Shown piece after piece: positions 1 through 7,051 of a stretch of 47,808 bases of DNA (position 1 is its first letter; each line of letters begins with the position of its first letter). The stretch covers positions 1-47,808 of the forward strand of contig NZ_VMNX01000045.1 in NCBI RefSeq assembly GCF_009377235.1, given 5' to 3'. The DNA is from Streptomyces acidicola. Lineage in GTDB: Bacteria; Actinomycetota; Actinomycetes; Streptomycetales; Streptomycetaceae. The position numbers and the translations under genes are program-made. The notes beneath the pieces were generated by a model. It was not told where the DNA came from and did not search any database. It worked only from the letters and a program-made list of their open reading frames with translations.

Positions 1-109
1 CCAGGACGAGGAACTCTCCGTCCTCGATGTGGATGTCGAGCGCGTCTACGGCGGGCTTCTCGGTGCCCGGGTAGATCCGGGTCGCCTTGTCGAACGAGAC
101 AGTGGCCAT
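1..109 (-). CDS. msiK: MsiK/UgpC-type sugar ABC transporter ATP-binding protein (N-terminal 36 residues only)
   Basis: Reading leftwards from an ATG at 107-109 the translation begins MATVSFDKATRIYPGTEKPA and continues with an acidic IEDGEFLVL stretch, after which the window ends just before the Walker A motif. This is the characteristic start of MsiK/UgpC ATPases, which in streptomycetes energise many sugar importers that lack their own ATPase. A purine-rich GAAGGGGG lies about 10 bases upstream of the ATG. The sugar importer at 1.0-4.3 kb encodes no ATPase, so MsiK would be its natural partner, although a terminator-like hairpin separates the two. Only the N-terminus is visible, so a dedicated UgpC paralogue cannot be told from the global msiK. 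Confidence 0.75.
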   Translation of the reverse strand, partial: MATVSFDKATRIYPGTEKPAVDALDIHIEDGEFLVL

Positions 110-253
110 GGGTCGCAGGCCCCCTTCACCGGCAGGAACGTGCCGGACGATCCGAGTCGGACGACGGCGTCCGCTACGAGTGGTTCTGTTGGGGTGTGGT
201 TCGTGGGAGGGCACGCTCGGGTCCGCTCTCTCCCTGCCCGGTGCCGCCCGGGG

Positions 254-282
254 CCCCTCTCACCCGCCTTCGGTGAGAGGGG
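254..282. terminator. Intrinsic terminator-like hairpin after the sugar operon
   Basis: CCCCTCTCACC (254-264) and GGTGAGAGGGG (272-282) form a perfect 11-bp stem with a 7-base loop. It sits 60 bases beyond the stop of the 2H phosphoesterase gene and before the msiK-like gene, both read leftwards. There is no U-tract on the leftward transcript, which is common for streptomycete terminators. The rest of 110-342 shows no gene. Confidence 0.6.
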
Positions 283-342
283 GTTTGTCGGCGATTGGAG
301 CGCAGCCTGTGGGGAGACGGGGCGGTCCGTCCCCGGAGCTGC

Positions 343-1041
343 TCAGTGGTGGCGCAGGCGCCAGGTGTAAACGTGCTCCCAGGTGAGCGTCTGCCACCAG
401 CGGCCCGTCCAGTCGTCGCTGCGGGTGCGGTAGAGGGTGACGGTGTCACCCGGGAAGCTGTCCGAGAAGGGCACGGGCAGTCCGGAGACGTACTCCTCGA
501 CCTCGGCGAACAGGTCCGGGCGTTCGTACATGTCGTGCGAGAGCAGCGACAGGTGGGCCTGGAACGTGTCGGCGTCGAAGGGGTTTCCCGACGGGTTGGG
601 TGCCGGTGTCTCCAGGGGGGCGACGGCCGTGTCGATCCGGGCGGCGAGGTCCACGAACGCCGTGTTCGGGGTGATGCCGTCGGCGAGGTGGTGGACGTCG
701 TAGACCAGCCCCACGCCCTGACGGCGGACACCCGCGTTGTGGACGGTGAAGGCGGGGACGTCGGCCACTGCCCGGGTCACGGCGTCGATGGTCTCCTCGA
801 CGGGGCCAGGGAGATGCCGGCTGCCGACCAAGGTCGCGTGCGGCGGGAACGCGCCCGCCGAGACGAGCCCGTACTGCGCCCGCAGTTGGCTGGTCACGGC
901 GGTGACCGCGGTGCAGGTGACGGGGTCGGGGCGCAGGTAGACGCCGTAGCGGTACGGGTCTCCGGGAGCCTGTGCGAAGCGCTCGTTGGAGTCCGCGGTC
1001 GTGATTGTCGTGGTGTTGGTCGTGCTGGTCGTGTCGGTCAC
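343..1041 (-). CDS. 2H phosphoesterase / 2'-5' RNA ligase family protein
   Basis: 232-residue cytoplasmic protein. Two HxT/S motifs are visible, HAT at residue 68 and HLS at residue 163, which are the paired catalytic histidines of the 2H phosphoesterase superfamily (LigT, cyclic phosphodiesterases, AKAP7-like). The N-terminal 20 residues are a Thr/Asn-rich, probably disordered tail. The GTG start overlaps the TGA of the sugar-binding protein gene by four bases (GTGA), so translation is coupled and this is the last gene of the sugar ABC operon. The substrate is unknown; family members hydrolyse 2',3'-cyclic or 1'',2''-cyclic phosphates or other nucleotidyl phosphodiesters. The link to sugar uptake is purely from position. 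Confidence 0.8.
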   Translation of the reverse strand: MTDTTSTTNTTTITTADSNERFAQAPGDPYRYGVYLRPDPVTCTAVTAVTSQLRAQYGLVSAGAFPPHATLVGSRHLPGPVEETIDAVTRAVADVPAFTVHNAGVRRQGVGLVYDVHHLADGITPNTAFVDLAARIDTAVAPLETPAPNPSGNPFDADTFQAHLSLLSHDMYERPDLFAEVEEYVSGLPVPFSDSFPGDTVTLYRTRSDDWTGRWWQTLTWEHVYTWRLRHH

Positions 1042-2465
1042 TGTCCCGCCTGCTCCCGGTAGTCCTTGATCTTCGCCGTCGCCGCGTCCTGCGCTGCCTT
1101 CAGGGCGCTGTCGATCGACTTCTTGCCGCTGAACGCCTGCTGCATCTCCGGCACGACCGCTTCACGCACACCCGGCATGGCGCCGCTGAGGCAGCCGGAG
1201 GTGGCCGTCGTGGCGGGGGTGTCGGCGAACTGCTTGCCGAGCACGGCGTAGGGCTCGTGCTGGGCGAGGAACGCCTTCCACGTGGACGAGTTGTCGACGT
1301 CGGTGTTGATGGGGGCGTATCCCGATGCCTTGGCGAATCGTTCCTGCGCTTCGGGGGAGGCGAGGTAGCTGACCAGCTTCCAGCCGGCCACCTGCTCGGC
1401 CGCGCTGTGTCCGGCCCGGTCCACCCACATCGCGGCGCCACCGATCGCGGCGCCCGCCGTGGACGGCGAGCCGGACAGGGGGTAGGGCAGCGCGCTGTAG
1501 CCCTTCATGCCCGCCTCGGTGAGGCCGCCGATCGCGCCGCTGGAGTTGAACATCATGGCGGTCTTGCCCGCGGCGAAAGCCGACAGGGCGGCGTTGCCGT
1601 CGTCGCCGGTGTCGAGGCCGACGCCGTCGGTGTAGAGCTTGGCCATGATGCCGAACGCGGAGCGCTGCGCCGCGCTGGTGAGGGACAGCGCCGTGGCTCC
1701 GCCCGACTTCCGGCCGTTGTCCGGCGTGCAGTAGGGGACCCCGGCCGCGGCGGTGAGCTGCTCGAACCACCAGCCGTCCAAGGGCTGGTCGATGCCCTTC
1801 ACATCGGGCAGCGCGGCGTGGACCTTCCGCGCGGCCTCGGCCACGCCCGTGAGGGTGCCGAGGGTCGAGCGGTCGACCTTCGCCCGGTCCAGCAGCTTGT
1901 CGTTGACGTACAGCAGGGGCATGGACGTGTTCAGCGGTACGGCCAGGAGCTTGCCGTCGGCTGTGTAGTAGTTGCGCGCCGCCGGGCGGAGCTTGTCGAG
2001 GTCGAGGTCCTTCGGGTTGGCGGCGGCCATGTCCTGGGCGGAGACGGTCTGTCCGGCGTCGCGCAGATAGCCGCTGGTGATGTCGTTGGAGATCATGACG
2101 CTCGGTGTGCCGCCGCTGCGGATCGCGGAGGTGTACTTGGCGATGGCGTCGGCATAGCTGCCCTGGAACGACGCCTTCACCACGATCTTTCCGGCGTTGG
2201 CCTTGTTGAACGCGTCGATCTCGTTCTGCAGCGCCTGACCGGCCGGGCCGCCGAGGCCGTGCCACAGCGTCACGGTCACCGCGTTCTTCGCGCCGTCCAG
2301 CGCCGACGGTCCGGGCGCCGCGTCGGCGGCCTTCCCGTCATCGGAGCCGCCGTCGGAGCCGCCGCAGGCGGTGAGGGTCAGGGCGAGGGCGGTCGTCAGG
2401 CAGCCGGCCGCGACGCGTGCTCGCAGTCTGGCTCGGGGAGGGAGCGATGAAGGAAACGTGGACAT
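1038..2465 (-). CDS. Sugar ABC transporter substrate-binding lipoprotein (family 1)
   Basis: 475 residues from the ATG at 2465; a longer upstream reading frame exists, but this start places a basic N-terminus, a hydrophobic signal and the lipobox LTACGGS correctly at the front. The mature part has the family 1 extracellular solute-binding (MalE/UgpB-like) pattern, with VTLWHGLGGPAG near the start and conserved ALPYPLSGSP and AGWKLVSYLASPEAQERFA segments late. It would be anchored outside the membrane and deliver an oligosaccharide or sugar to the two permeases encoded upstream. It follows the second permease by about 50 bases and overlaps the 2H phosphoesterase gene. The substrate cannot be read from sequence. 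Confidence 0.9.
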   Translation of the reverse strand: MSTFPSSLPPRARLRARVAAGCLTTALALTLTACGGSDGGSDDGKAADAAPGPSALDGAKNAVTVTLWHGLGGPAGQALQNEIDAFNKANAGKIVVKASFQGSYADAIAKYTSAIRSGGTPSVMISNDITSGYLRDAGQTVSAQDMAAANPKDLDLDKLRPAARNYYTADGKLLAVPLNTSMPLLYVNDKLLDRAKVDRSTLGTLTGVAEAARKVHAALPDVKGIDQPLDGWWFEQLTAAAGVPYCTPDNGRKSGGATALSLTSAAQRSAFGIMAKLYTDGVGLDTGDDGNAALSAFAAGKTAMMFNSSGAIGGLTEAGMKGYSALPYPLSGSPSTAGAAIGGAAMWVDRAGHSAAEQVAGWKLVSYLASPEAQERFAKASGYAPINTDVDNSSTWKAFLAQHEPYAVLGKQFADTPATTATSGCLSGAMPGVREAVVPEMQQAFSGKKSIDSALKAAQDAATAKIKDYREQAGQ

Positions 2466-2517
2466 GGCGAATCGTCTTTCTTGCTCGGTTGTGTACGGGT
2501 GAGGCTGTGGGGGGCGT

Positions 2518-3339
2518 CTACGTGGTGACCCGTGCCGCCAGGCCCCGGACCAGGAAGCGCTGGCCGAAGAGGACGAGCAGCAGGGTCGGCAGCAGGACCA
2601 GGAGGGTGCCGGCGTAGATGACGGCCGGTGCGGTGACCTGGTCCACGACGAGTTGGGCGAGACCGACCTGGATGGTGCGACGCTGGGGGGAGTCGGTGAT
2701 GAGCAGCGGCCAGAAGTAGCCGTTCCACGCCGACAGGGCGCACCACATCGCCGCCGTGACCAACTGCGGCCGGGCCATGGGCAGGACGACGAGCACGAGG
2801 GCGCGCAGGTCACCGCAGCCGTCCATGCGGGCGGCCTCCCAGACCTCCCGCGGCAGCGCGAGGAACGCCTGGCGGAGCAGGAAGACCGCGTAGCCGGCGG
2901 CCAGGTACGGGATGACGATACCGAGCACGGTGTCGCGCAGCCCGAGCCCGCTGACGAGCTGGAAGTTGGGGATGACCAGGCTCTCCCCGGGGAAGGCCAG
3001 GGTGGCCAGCACCAGCGCGAAGGCCACGCCGCGGCCGCGCCAGCGGGGGAAGACGAGCGCGTACGCGGCCAGTGCGGCCGTGGTCAGCTGGGCGGCGGCC
3101 TGCAGGGCGGTGACGGCCACGCTGACCAGGTACTGCTGGGCGAGGGGCGCGGTGCCCAGGACGGTGCGCACGTTGTCCAGGGTGAGCCGGTCCGGCCTGG
3201 GGACGAGTCGGCCGGCGGCCACGTCGGTCGGGGGCAGCAGAGCGGTGACGACGGTGGCGTAGACGGGGAACGCGACGACCACGACCACGGCGCCCAGCCA
3301 CAGCCAGCGCAGCAGCGAGGCTGCGTGACGGCGTGTCAT
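2518..3339 (-). CDS. Sugar ABC transporter permease (MalG-like)
   Basis: 273 residues from an ATG whose ATGA overlaps the stop of the preceding permease gene; the open frame extends further upstream but has no sensible start there. Six hydrophobic segments are present, starting with WLWLGAVVVVVAFPVYATVV, and the EAA loop is seen as EVWEAARMDGCGDLRALVLVVLP (EAA---G), the contact site for the ATPase. This is the carbohydrate uptake CUT1 MalG-type subunit. It forms the membrane channel with the 3336-4253 product and depends on an ATPase such as MsiK, because none is encoded in the operon. Confidence 0.9.
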   Translation of the reverse strand: MTRRHAASLLRWLWLGAVVVVVAFPVYATVVTALLPPTDVAAGRLVPRPDRLTLDNVRTVLGTAPLAQQYLVSVAVTALQAAAQLTTAALAAYALVFPRWRGRGVAFALVLATLAFPGESLVIPNFQLVSGLGLRDTVLGIVIPYLAAGYAVFLLRQAFLALPREVWEAARMDGCGDLRALVLVVLPMARPQLVTAAMWCALSAWNGYFWPLLITDSPQRRTIQVGLAQLVVDQVTAPAVIYAGTLLVLLPTLLLVLFGQRFLVRGLAARVTT

Positions 3340-4253
3340 GCCCACCTCCTCAGCACCCGGAACTGGATCGCGGTGATCAGCAGGACGAGGAGCAGCAGGA
3401 CCACGGCCAGGGCCGAGGCCGAGCCGACGTGGGGGAGCGCCTCGCCGAAGGCGCGCTGGTACAGCTCGAAGACCAGCGTCGACGTGGCGTCGGCCGGGCC
3501 GCCCCGGGTGAGGACCTGGACCTGAGTGAACACCTGTAGCCCGCTGATGGTCTGGGTGACCAGGAGGAATATCAGGCTCGGCCGGAGCATGGGGATGATC
3601 ACCGAGCGGGCCAGCCGGGGCCCCGACGCGCCGTCCAGTGCCGCGGCCTCGATGACGTGCTGGTCGAGTTGGGTCATCGCGGCAAGCAGGACGAGGAAGG
3701 CGAACCCGAACTCGTACCAGGCAGTGGCGATCGACACGGAGAGAATGGCCCATTCCGGAGAGCGCAGCCACTCCGGTCCGGTGACGCCGAGGTGGGCCAG
3801 CACCTGGTTGAGGGTTCCGACCGCCGGGGCGAACAGGCCCGCGAACACGGCCGCCGACGCCGCCGCCGAGTACGCGAACGGCATGGACAGCAGCACCGAC
3901 ACCACGGCCCGCGGCCTGCGCGCGGCCCGGCGCAGCGGGAGCACCGCGGCGAGCGCGCCGCCCACCGAGAGCAGCACGCTGAGCCCGGCTATCACCACCG
4001 TGGTGAGTAGCGCCCGGCGCAGCTCCGGATCGGTGAACAGCTCGGCGTACTGGTCGAGTCCGACGAACCGCGTCGGGTCGCCCAGCAGATCGTTGCCGTA
4101 CAGGCTCAGGACGACACCGCGGACGACCGGCCAGTACGCGAAGACGAGCAACAGGCCGACGCATGGCAGGACCATCAGCGGTCCAGCGAGGCTGCGCGGG
4201 AGCCAGACCGGGCGACGTGCTGCGCCGCGGTGGAGTGGAACGTTCCCAATCAT
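3336..4253 (-). CDS. Sugar ABC transporter permease (MalF-like)
   Basis: 305 residues with six membrane segments; the first is around residues 25-48 and the EAA motif reads VIEAAALDGASGPRLARSVIIP. It pairs with the MalG-like subunit downstream, to which it is coupled by an ATGA overlap. The chosen ATG at 4253 lies between two copies of the palindrome GGAACGTTCC: one copy overlaps codons 3-6 and the other lies over the ribosome-binding region. Both the start and control by the adjacent LacI repressor therefore depend on the same few bases. The only later in-frame ATG (residue 27) would remove part of the first membrane segment, so the longer form is preferred. Confidence 0.87.
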   Translation of the reverse strand: MIGNVPLHRGAARRPVWLPRSLAGPLMVLPCVGLLLVFAYWPVVRGVVLSLYGNDLLGDPTRFVGLDQYAELFTDPELRRALLTTVVIAGLSVLLSVGGALAAVLPLRRAARRPRAVVSVLLSMPFAYSAAASAAVFAGLFAPAVGTLNQVLAHLGVTGPEWLRSPEWAILSVSIATAWYEFGFAFLVLLAAMTQLDQHVIEAAALDGASGPRLARSVIIPMLRPSLIFLLVTQTISGLQVFTQVQVLTRGGPADATSTLVFELYQRAFGEALPHVGSASALAVVLLLLVLLITAIQFRVLRRWA

Positions 4254-4269
4254 GTGTGGAACGTTCCCA
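4236..4269. promoter_or_regulatory. Tandem LacI-family operators upstream of the sugar ABC genes
   Basis: Two identical perfect palindromes GGAACGTTCC occur at 4237-4246 and 4258-4267, each in the context TGGAACGTTCCCA. Their centres are 21 bp apart, two helical turns, so two repressor dimers would sit on the same face of the DNA. They lie between the LacI gene and the MalF-like permease gene and overlap the permease start codon region. A third copy lies at 5942-5951. The central CG and 10-bp symmetry are typical of LacI/GalR sites. Confidence 0.8.
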
Positions 4270-4323
4270 CTTCAGGTCCGGCAAGCGCAGTAGCCATCGA
4301 GTGAACAGTCCGCAAAAAGCGGG

Positions 4324-5337
4324 TCAGCCGGTCGGAGGGGCGGTCGTGCGGCCCACCACCAGCGTGCCGTTCAGCACTTGGTGGTGGTCGGGCGGCTGCT
4401 CACCGTCGAGCAACCGCACGAGAGCGTCCACGGCCCGGCTGCCGATCAGGTCGATCGGCTGGCGCCAGTGCGTCAGTCCGATCAGGGACGTCGTCAGGTC
4501 CCCGATGCCGTCGTAGCCGGTCACCGACAGCCGTTCGGGTACGGCCACATCTCGCAGGCGGAGTTGTTCCATCAGGGCGATCGCGTGCCGGTCGCTGGGG
4601 GCCATCACGGCGGTGATCTCGGGATGTCGCAGCACTTCGGTCGCCCATGCGCCGGCTGTCTCCCGATGCGGCCCCGGAATTTCGAGCACGCGTGCTCCAC
4701 GCTCCCGCAGGCGGCGGGTCATGGCCGCCGTCCGTGGCCCCAGCGTCACGGAGCTGCTGGCCGGCACGGTGACCACCGCGACCTCACGATGCCCCAGATC
4801 GAGGAGGTGGCCCGCCAGCGTGGTGCCTCCCTCGTCCTCGTCGCAGTAGACGCTGGTGATGCTCGGATGCGTCTCCGGTCGCCCCGCCACCACGGTGGGC
4901 AACCGCGCGGCGAACGGCAGGATCTGCTCGCTCGGCAGCAGCCCGCTGCACACGATCAACGCCTCGACCCGCAGCATCGCGAGGGTCTCCAACGCCCGGT
5001 ACTCGTCGCTCACTTCGAACCCGCCGGAGCCCGTCGCGGTGACCACCCGATAGCCGTGGAACGCCGCGCGCTCCTGCATCGCGGTGAGAAGGTGGCCGTA
5101 GAAGGGCGTCGCCGCGTCGCGGACGAACGCCCCGACGGTGTAGGTCCGGTGGGCGACCATGGCCCGGGCCACGGCGTTGACGACATAGCCCAGTTCCTCC
5201 GCGGCCCGCAGCACCCGCCGCCGGGTCTCCTCTCCTACGCTGCCGCGCCCCGAGACGACCCGGGACACCACCGACTTGGACACCCCGGCCAGCCGGGCCA
5301 CGTCGATGATCGTGGGATTGCGCGGCCGGTCAGCCAT
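4324..5337 (-). CDS. LacI-family transcriptional repressor
   Basis: 337 residues from the ATG at 5337, which gives the canonical N-terminus TIIDVARLAGVSKSVVSRVV (helix-turn-helix, residues about 8-30) followed by the hinge helix NAVARAMVAHRTYTVG. The remainder is a periplasmic-binding-protein-like effector domain (VGAFVRDAATPFYGHLL, AVMAPSDRHAIALMEQL, VTGYDG). The start overlaps the end of the HAD gene by 8 bases, so the two are co-transcribed. Three GGAACGTTCC palindromes flank this gene and its partner, making it the likely repressor of both the HAD-lacI unit and the sugar ABC genes, with a sugar or sugar phosphate as inducer. Confidence 0.92.
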   Translation of the reverse strand: MADRPRNPTIIDVARLAGVSKSVVSRVVSGRGSVGEETRRRVLRAAEELGYVVNAVARAMVAHRTYTVGAFVRDAATPFYGHLLTAMQERAAFHGYRVVTATGSGGFEVSDEYRALETLAMLRVEALIVCSGLLPSEQILPFAARLPTVVAGRPETHPSITSVYCDEDEGGTTLAGHLLDLGHREVAVVTVPASSSVTLGPRTAAMTRRLRERGARVLEIPGPHRETAGAWATEVLRHPEITAVMAPSDRHAIALMEQLRLRDVAVPERLSVTGYDGIGDLTTSLIGLTHWRQPIDLIGSRAVDALVRLLDGEQPPDHHQVLNGTLVVGRTTAPPTG

Positions 5338-5953
5338 CGAGCACACCCTCCTGGGCGAGCACGGTGGCGGCCGTCTCGGCTCCCGTCCACACGTGGGCGC
5401 GCCAGCCGTGGGCGCGCGCCGCCGCGACGTTTTCCTGCCGGTCGTCGAAGAACACGACGTCCGAGGAGGCACGGCCGAGCCGTTCGTCGGCGCCCCGGTA
5501 GATGAGCGGGTCCGGTTTCATCAGCCCGAGGTCGGAGGAGAAGACCAGCGTCTCGAAGAGACCGCCCCATGAGGCCCGTCGGACCGCCTTCGCCAGCGAG
5601 ACCGGCGCGTTGGACAGGACCCCCAACGGTATTCCGCGGCCTGCCAACCGGGTGAGCAGTTCGCCGGCGTCGGATTCGAGGGCCGCCCAGCACTCGGTGT
5701 CGATACGGTCGAGCCGGTCGACCCAAGCCTCGTCCGGCGGGCGCCCCAGATCCTTCGCGATCCGGTGCCAGTACTCATCGGGAGAGCCGCCCAGGTCGTA
5801 GGCATCGCGGTGGGCCCAGTACGGGCCGGCAAGGTCGGACTCGGGTACGTCGAGAGCGGCGGCCAGCGCGCCCAGCGCACGGCCCGAGGGAGCCAGGACG
5901 CCGCCGAGATCCCAGACGACTATGGTTGATGATTCACTTTGGGAACGTTCCAC
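5330..5953 (-). CDS. HAD-family hydrolase, YihX-like (probable sugar phosphatase)
   Basis: 207 residues. HAD motifs: DLGGVL at residue 15 (nucleophile Asp, with Gly rather than Asp at +2 as in YihX-type phosphatases), SNAPVS (motif II), the Lys in LMKPDPLIY (motif III) and FFDDRQEN (motif IV). YihX-type members dephosphorylate sugar phosphates such as glucose 1-phosphate, and a role on the imported sugar fits the operon; the activity itself is inferred. The GTG start at 5953 lies 7 bases beyond a TATCAT -10 box (5961-5966 on this strand), so the mRNA is probably leaderless, and a GGAACGTTCC operator covers codons 2-4. The product overlaps the LacI gene. Confidence 0.85.
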   Translation of the reverse strand: MERSQSESSTIVVWDLGGVLAPSGRALGALAAALDVPESDLAGPYWAHRDAYDLGGSPDEYWHRIAKDLGRPPDEAWVDRLDRIDTECWAALESDAGELLTRLAGRGIPLGVLSNAPVSLAKAVRRASWGGLFETLVFSSDLGLMKPDPLIYRGADERLGRASSDVVFFDDRQENVAAARAHGWRAHVWTGAETAATVLAQEGVLDG

Positions 5954-5966
5954 AGGTGGGATGATA
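5942..5966 (-). promoter_or_regulatory. -10 box and LacI operator at the HAD gene start
   Basis: GGAACGTTCC at 5942-5951 is identical to the two sites at 4237 and 4258. Reading leftwards, TATCAT (5966-5961) is a 5/6 match to a -10 hexamer and places transcription start at about 5953-5955, the GTG start codon itself. Repressor binding would block the first transcribed bases. No convincing -35 element is seen. Confidence 0.6.
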
Positions 5967-5999
5967 GCGACTCTCCTTCAACGCACGCCGCAACGCCCG

Positions 6000-6397
6000 A
6001 AGCCACGGGGCGAGCGCCGACACCGCTCCGGGTACGCCCGCGCGGGCTGGACGGGGCTGTGGTCTCGCGCAGGACGAGGCGGGTGGGCATCTGCACGTGC
6101 CCGGACGGCTCGGTATCGGGCGAGTCGCGGCGCTGCCGGCGCCGGCGTGGTCGTCGATACCGGCGACGGTGAAGCCGTCCCGGGCCCCGCCGACGACGGT
6201 GGCCAACGGCAGTCCGCAGGAGCGCAGCGCGGCGGCTTCGTCTTCGTCGGGGATGAGCAGCGGGAGCACGGCGTCCACCCGTTTGCGCACGGGCAGCTCG
6301 GTGAGGAAGCGTTCGCGCGACTCCGGTGAGCCCGGGGTGTAGAGCAGCACGTCGCAGCCTGCGGCGCTGAACGCCTTTTCGCGGTCTCGGCTCAGGT
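6000..6397 (-). pseudogene. Decayed LacI-family regulator gene (truncated, internal deletion, frameshift)
   Basis: Leftwards from about 6397 one frame reads REKAFSAAGCDVLLYTPG, then TELPVRKRVDAVLPLLIPDE and ARDGFTVAGIDDHAGA, the middle of a LacI effector domain. Near 6125 the homology shifts frame and resumes as VQMPTRLVLRETTAP, the usual extreme C-terminus of such regulators. The DNA-binding domain is missing and well over 100 residues between the two blocks are deleted. The 5' end has been overrun by the response-regulator gene, whose last codons overlap the fragment. It probably records an older regulator of the same sugar locus. Confidence 0.8.
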
Positions 6398-7051
6398 CAC
6401 CAGGCCTCGGCGGTACGCATAGACGACTGCTTGTACGCGGTCGCGGAGTTGGAGTTTGGCGAGGATACGGGACACGAAGGTTTTGACGGTCTCCTGGCTT
6501 ATCAGGAGGGTCGCGGCGATCTCGCTGTTGGAGAGGCCGGCCGAGATGAGGCGAAGGACCTCCAGTTCACGGGGGGTCAGCGGGATGTCGTGCGAGGTCC
6601 CCTCGAGGGGACGGATCCTGGCGGCGTACCTGCCCACGAGCTGCCGCGTCACCTCGGGGTCCAGCAGCGCCGCGCCCGCGGCCACGGTCCGGATCCCGTG
6701 GAGCAGTTGGGCCGGCGGTGCGTCCTTGAGCAGGAACCCGCTCGCTCCCGCGCGCAGCGCCTCGTAGACGTACTCGTCCAGGTTGAACGTGGTCACCACG
6801 AGCACCTTGACCGGATGCGGCACGCCCGCCCCGGCCAGCAGGCGGGTGGCCTCGATGCCGTCGAGCACGGGCATGCGTACATCCATCACCACGACATCGG
6901 GGCGCAGCCGACCCGCGAGGTCGACCGCGGCCTGCCCGTCTCCGCACTCGCCCGCGACCTCAAGGTCGGGCTGGGCATCGATGATCGTGACCAGTCCGGT
7001 GCGGATCAGCATCTGGTCGTCGCAGACCAGGACCCGGATCGGCGCGGTCAC
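6392..7051 (-). CDS. NarL/FixJ-family response regulator
   Basis: 219 residues. The receiver domain has the acidic pair DD at 11-12, phospho-acceptor Asp57 in VVVMDVRMP, and the conserved Lys in FLLKDAPP. A LuxR-type HTH follows (LTPRELEVLRLISAGLSNSE, with the recognition-helix region TVKTFVSRILAKL). The GTG start overlaps the histidine kinase stop codon as GTGA, so it is the cognate partner of the 7048-8202 product. The target genes are not evident; the linked CPBP membrane protease gene is the obvious candidate for autoregulation. Confidence 0.94.
   Translation of the reverse strand: MTAPIRVLVCDDQMLIRTGLVTIIDAQPDLEVAGECGDGQAAVDLAGRLRPDVVVMDVRMPVLDGIEATRLLAGAGVPHPVKVLVVTTFNLDEYVYEALRAGASGFLLKDAPPAQLLHGIRTVAAGAALLDPEVTRQLVGRYAARIRPLEGTSHDIPLTPRELEVLRLISAGLSNSEIAATLLISQETVKTFVSRILAKLQLRDRVQAVVYAYRRGLVT

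Noticed and set aside
295..2450. Long rightward open frames opposite the 2H and sugar-binding genes
   Set aside because: Arg/Gly/Val-rich translations typical of antisense frames in GC-rich DNA; the leftward genes have clear domains and overlaps.
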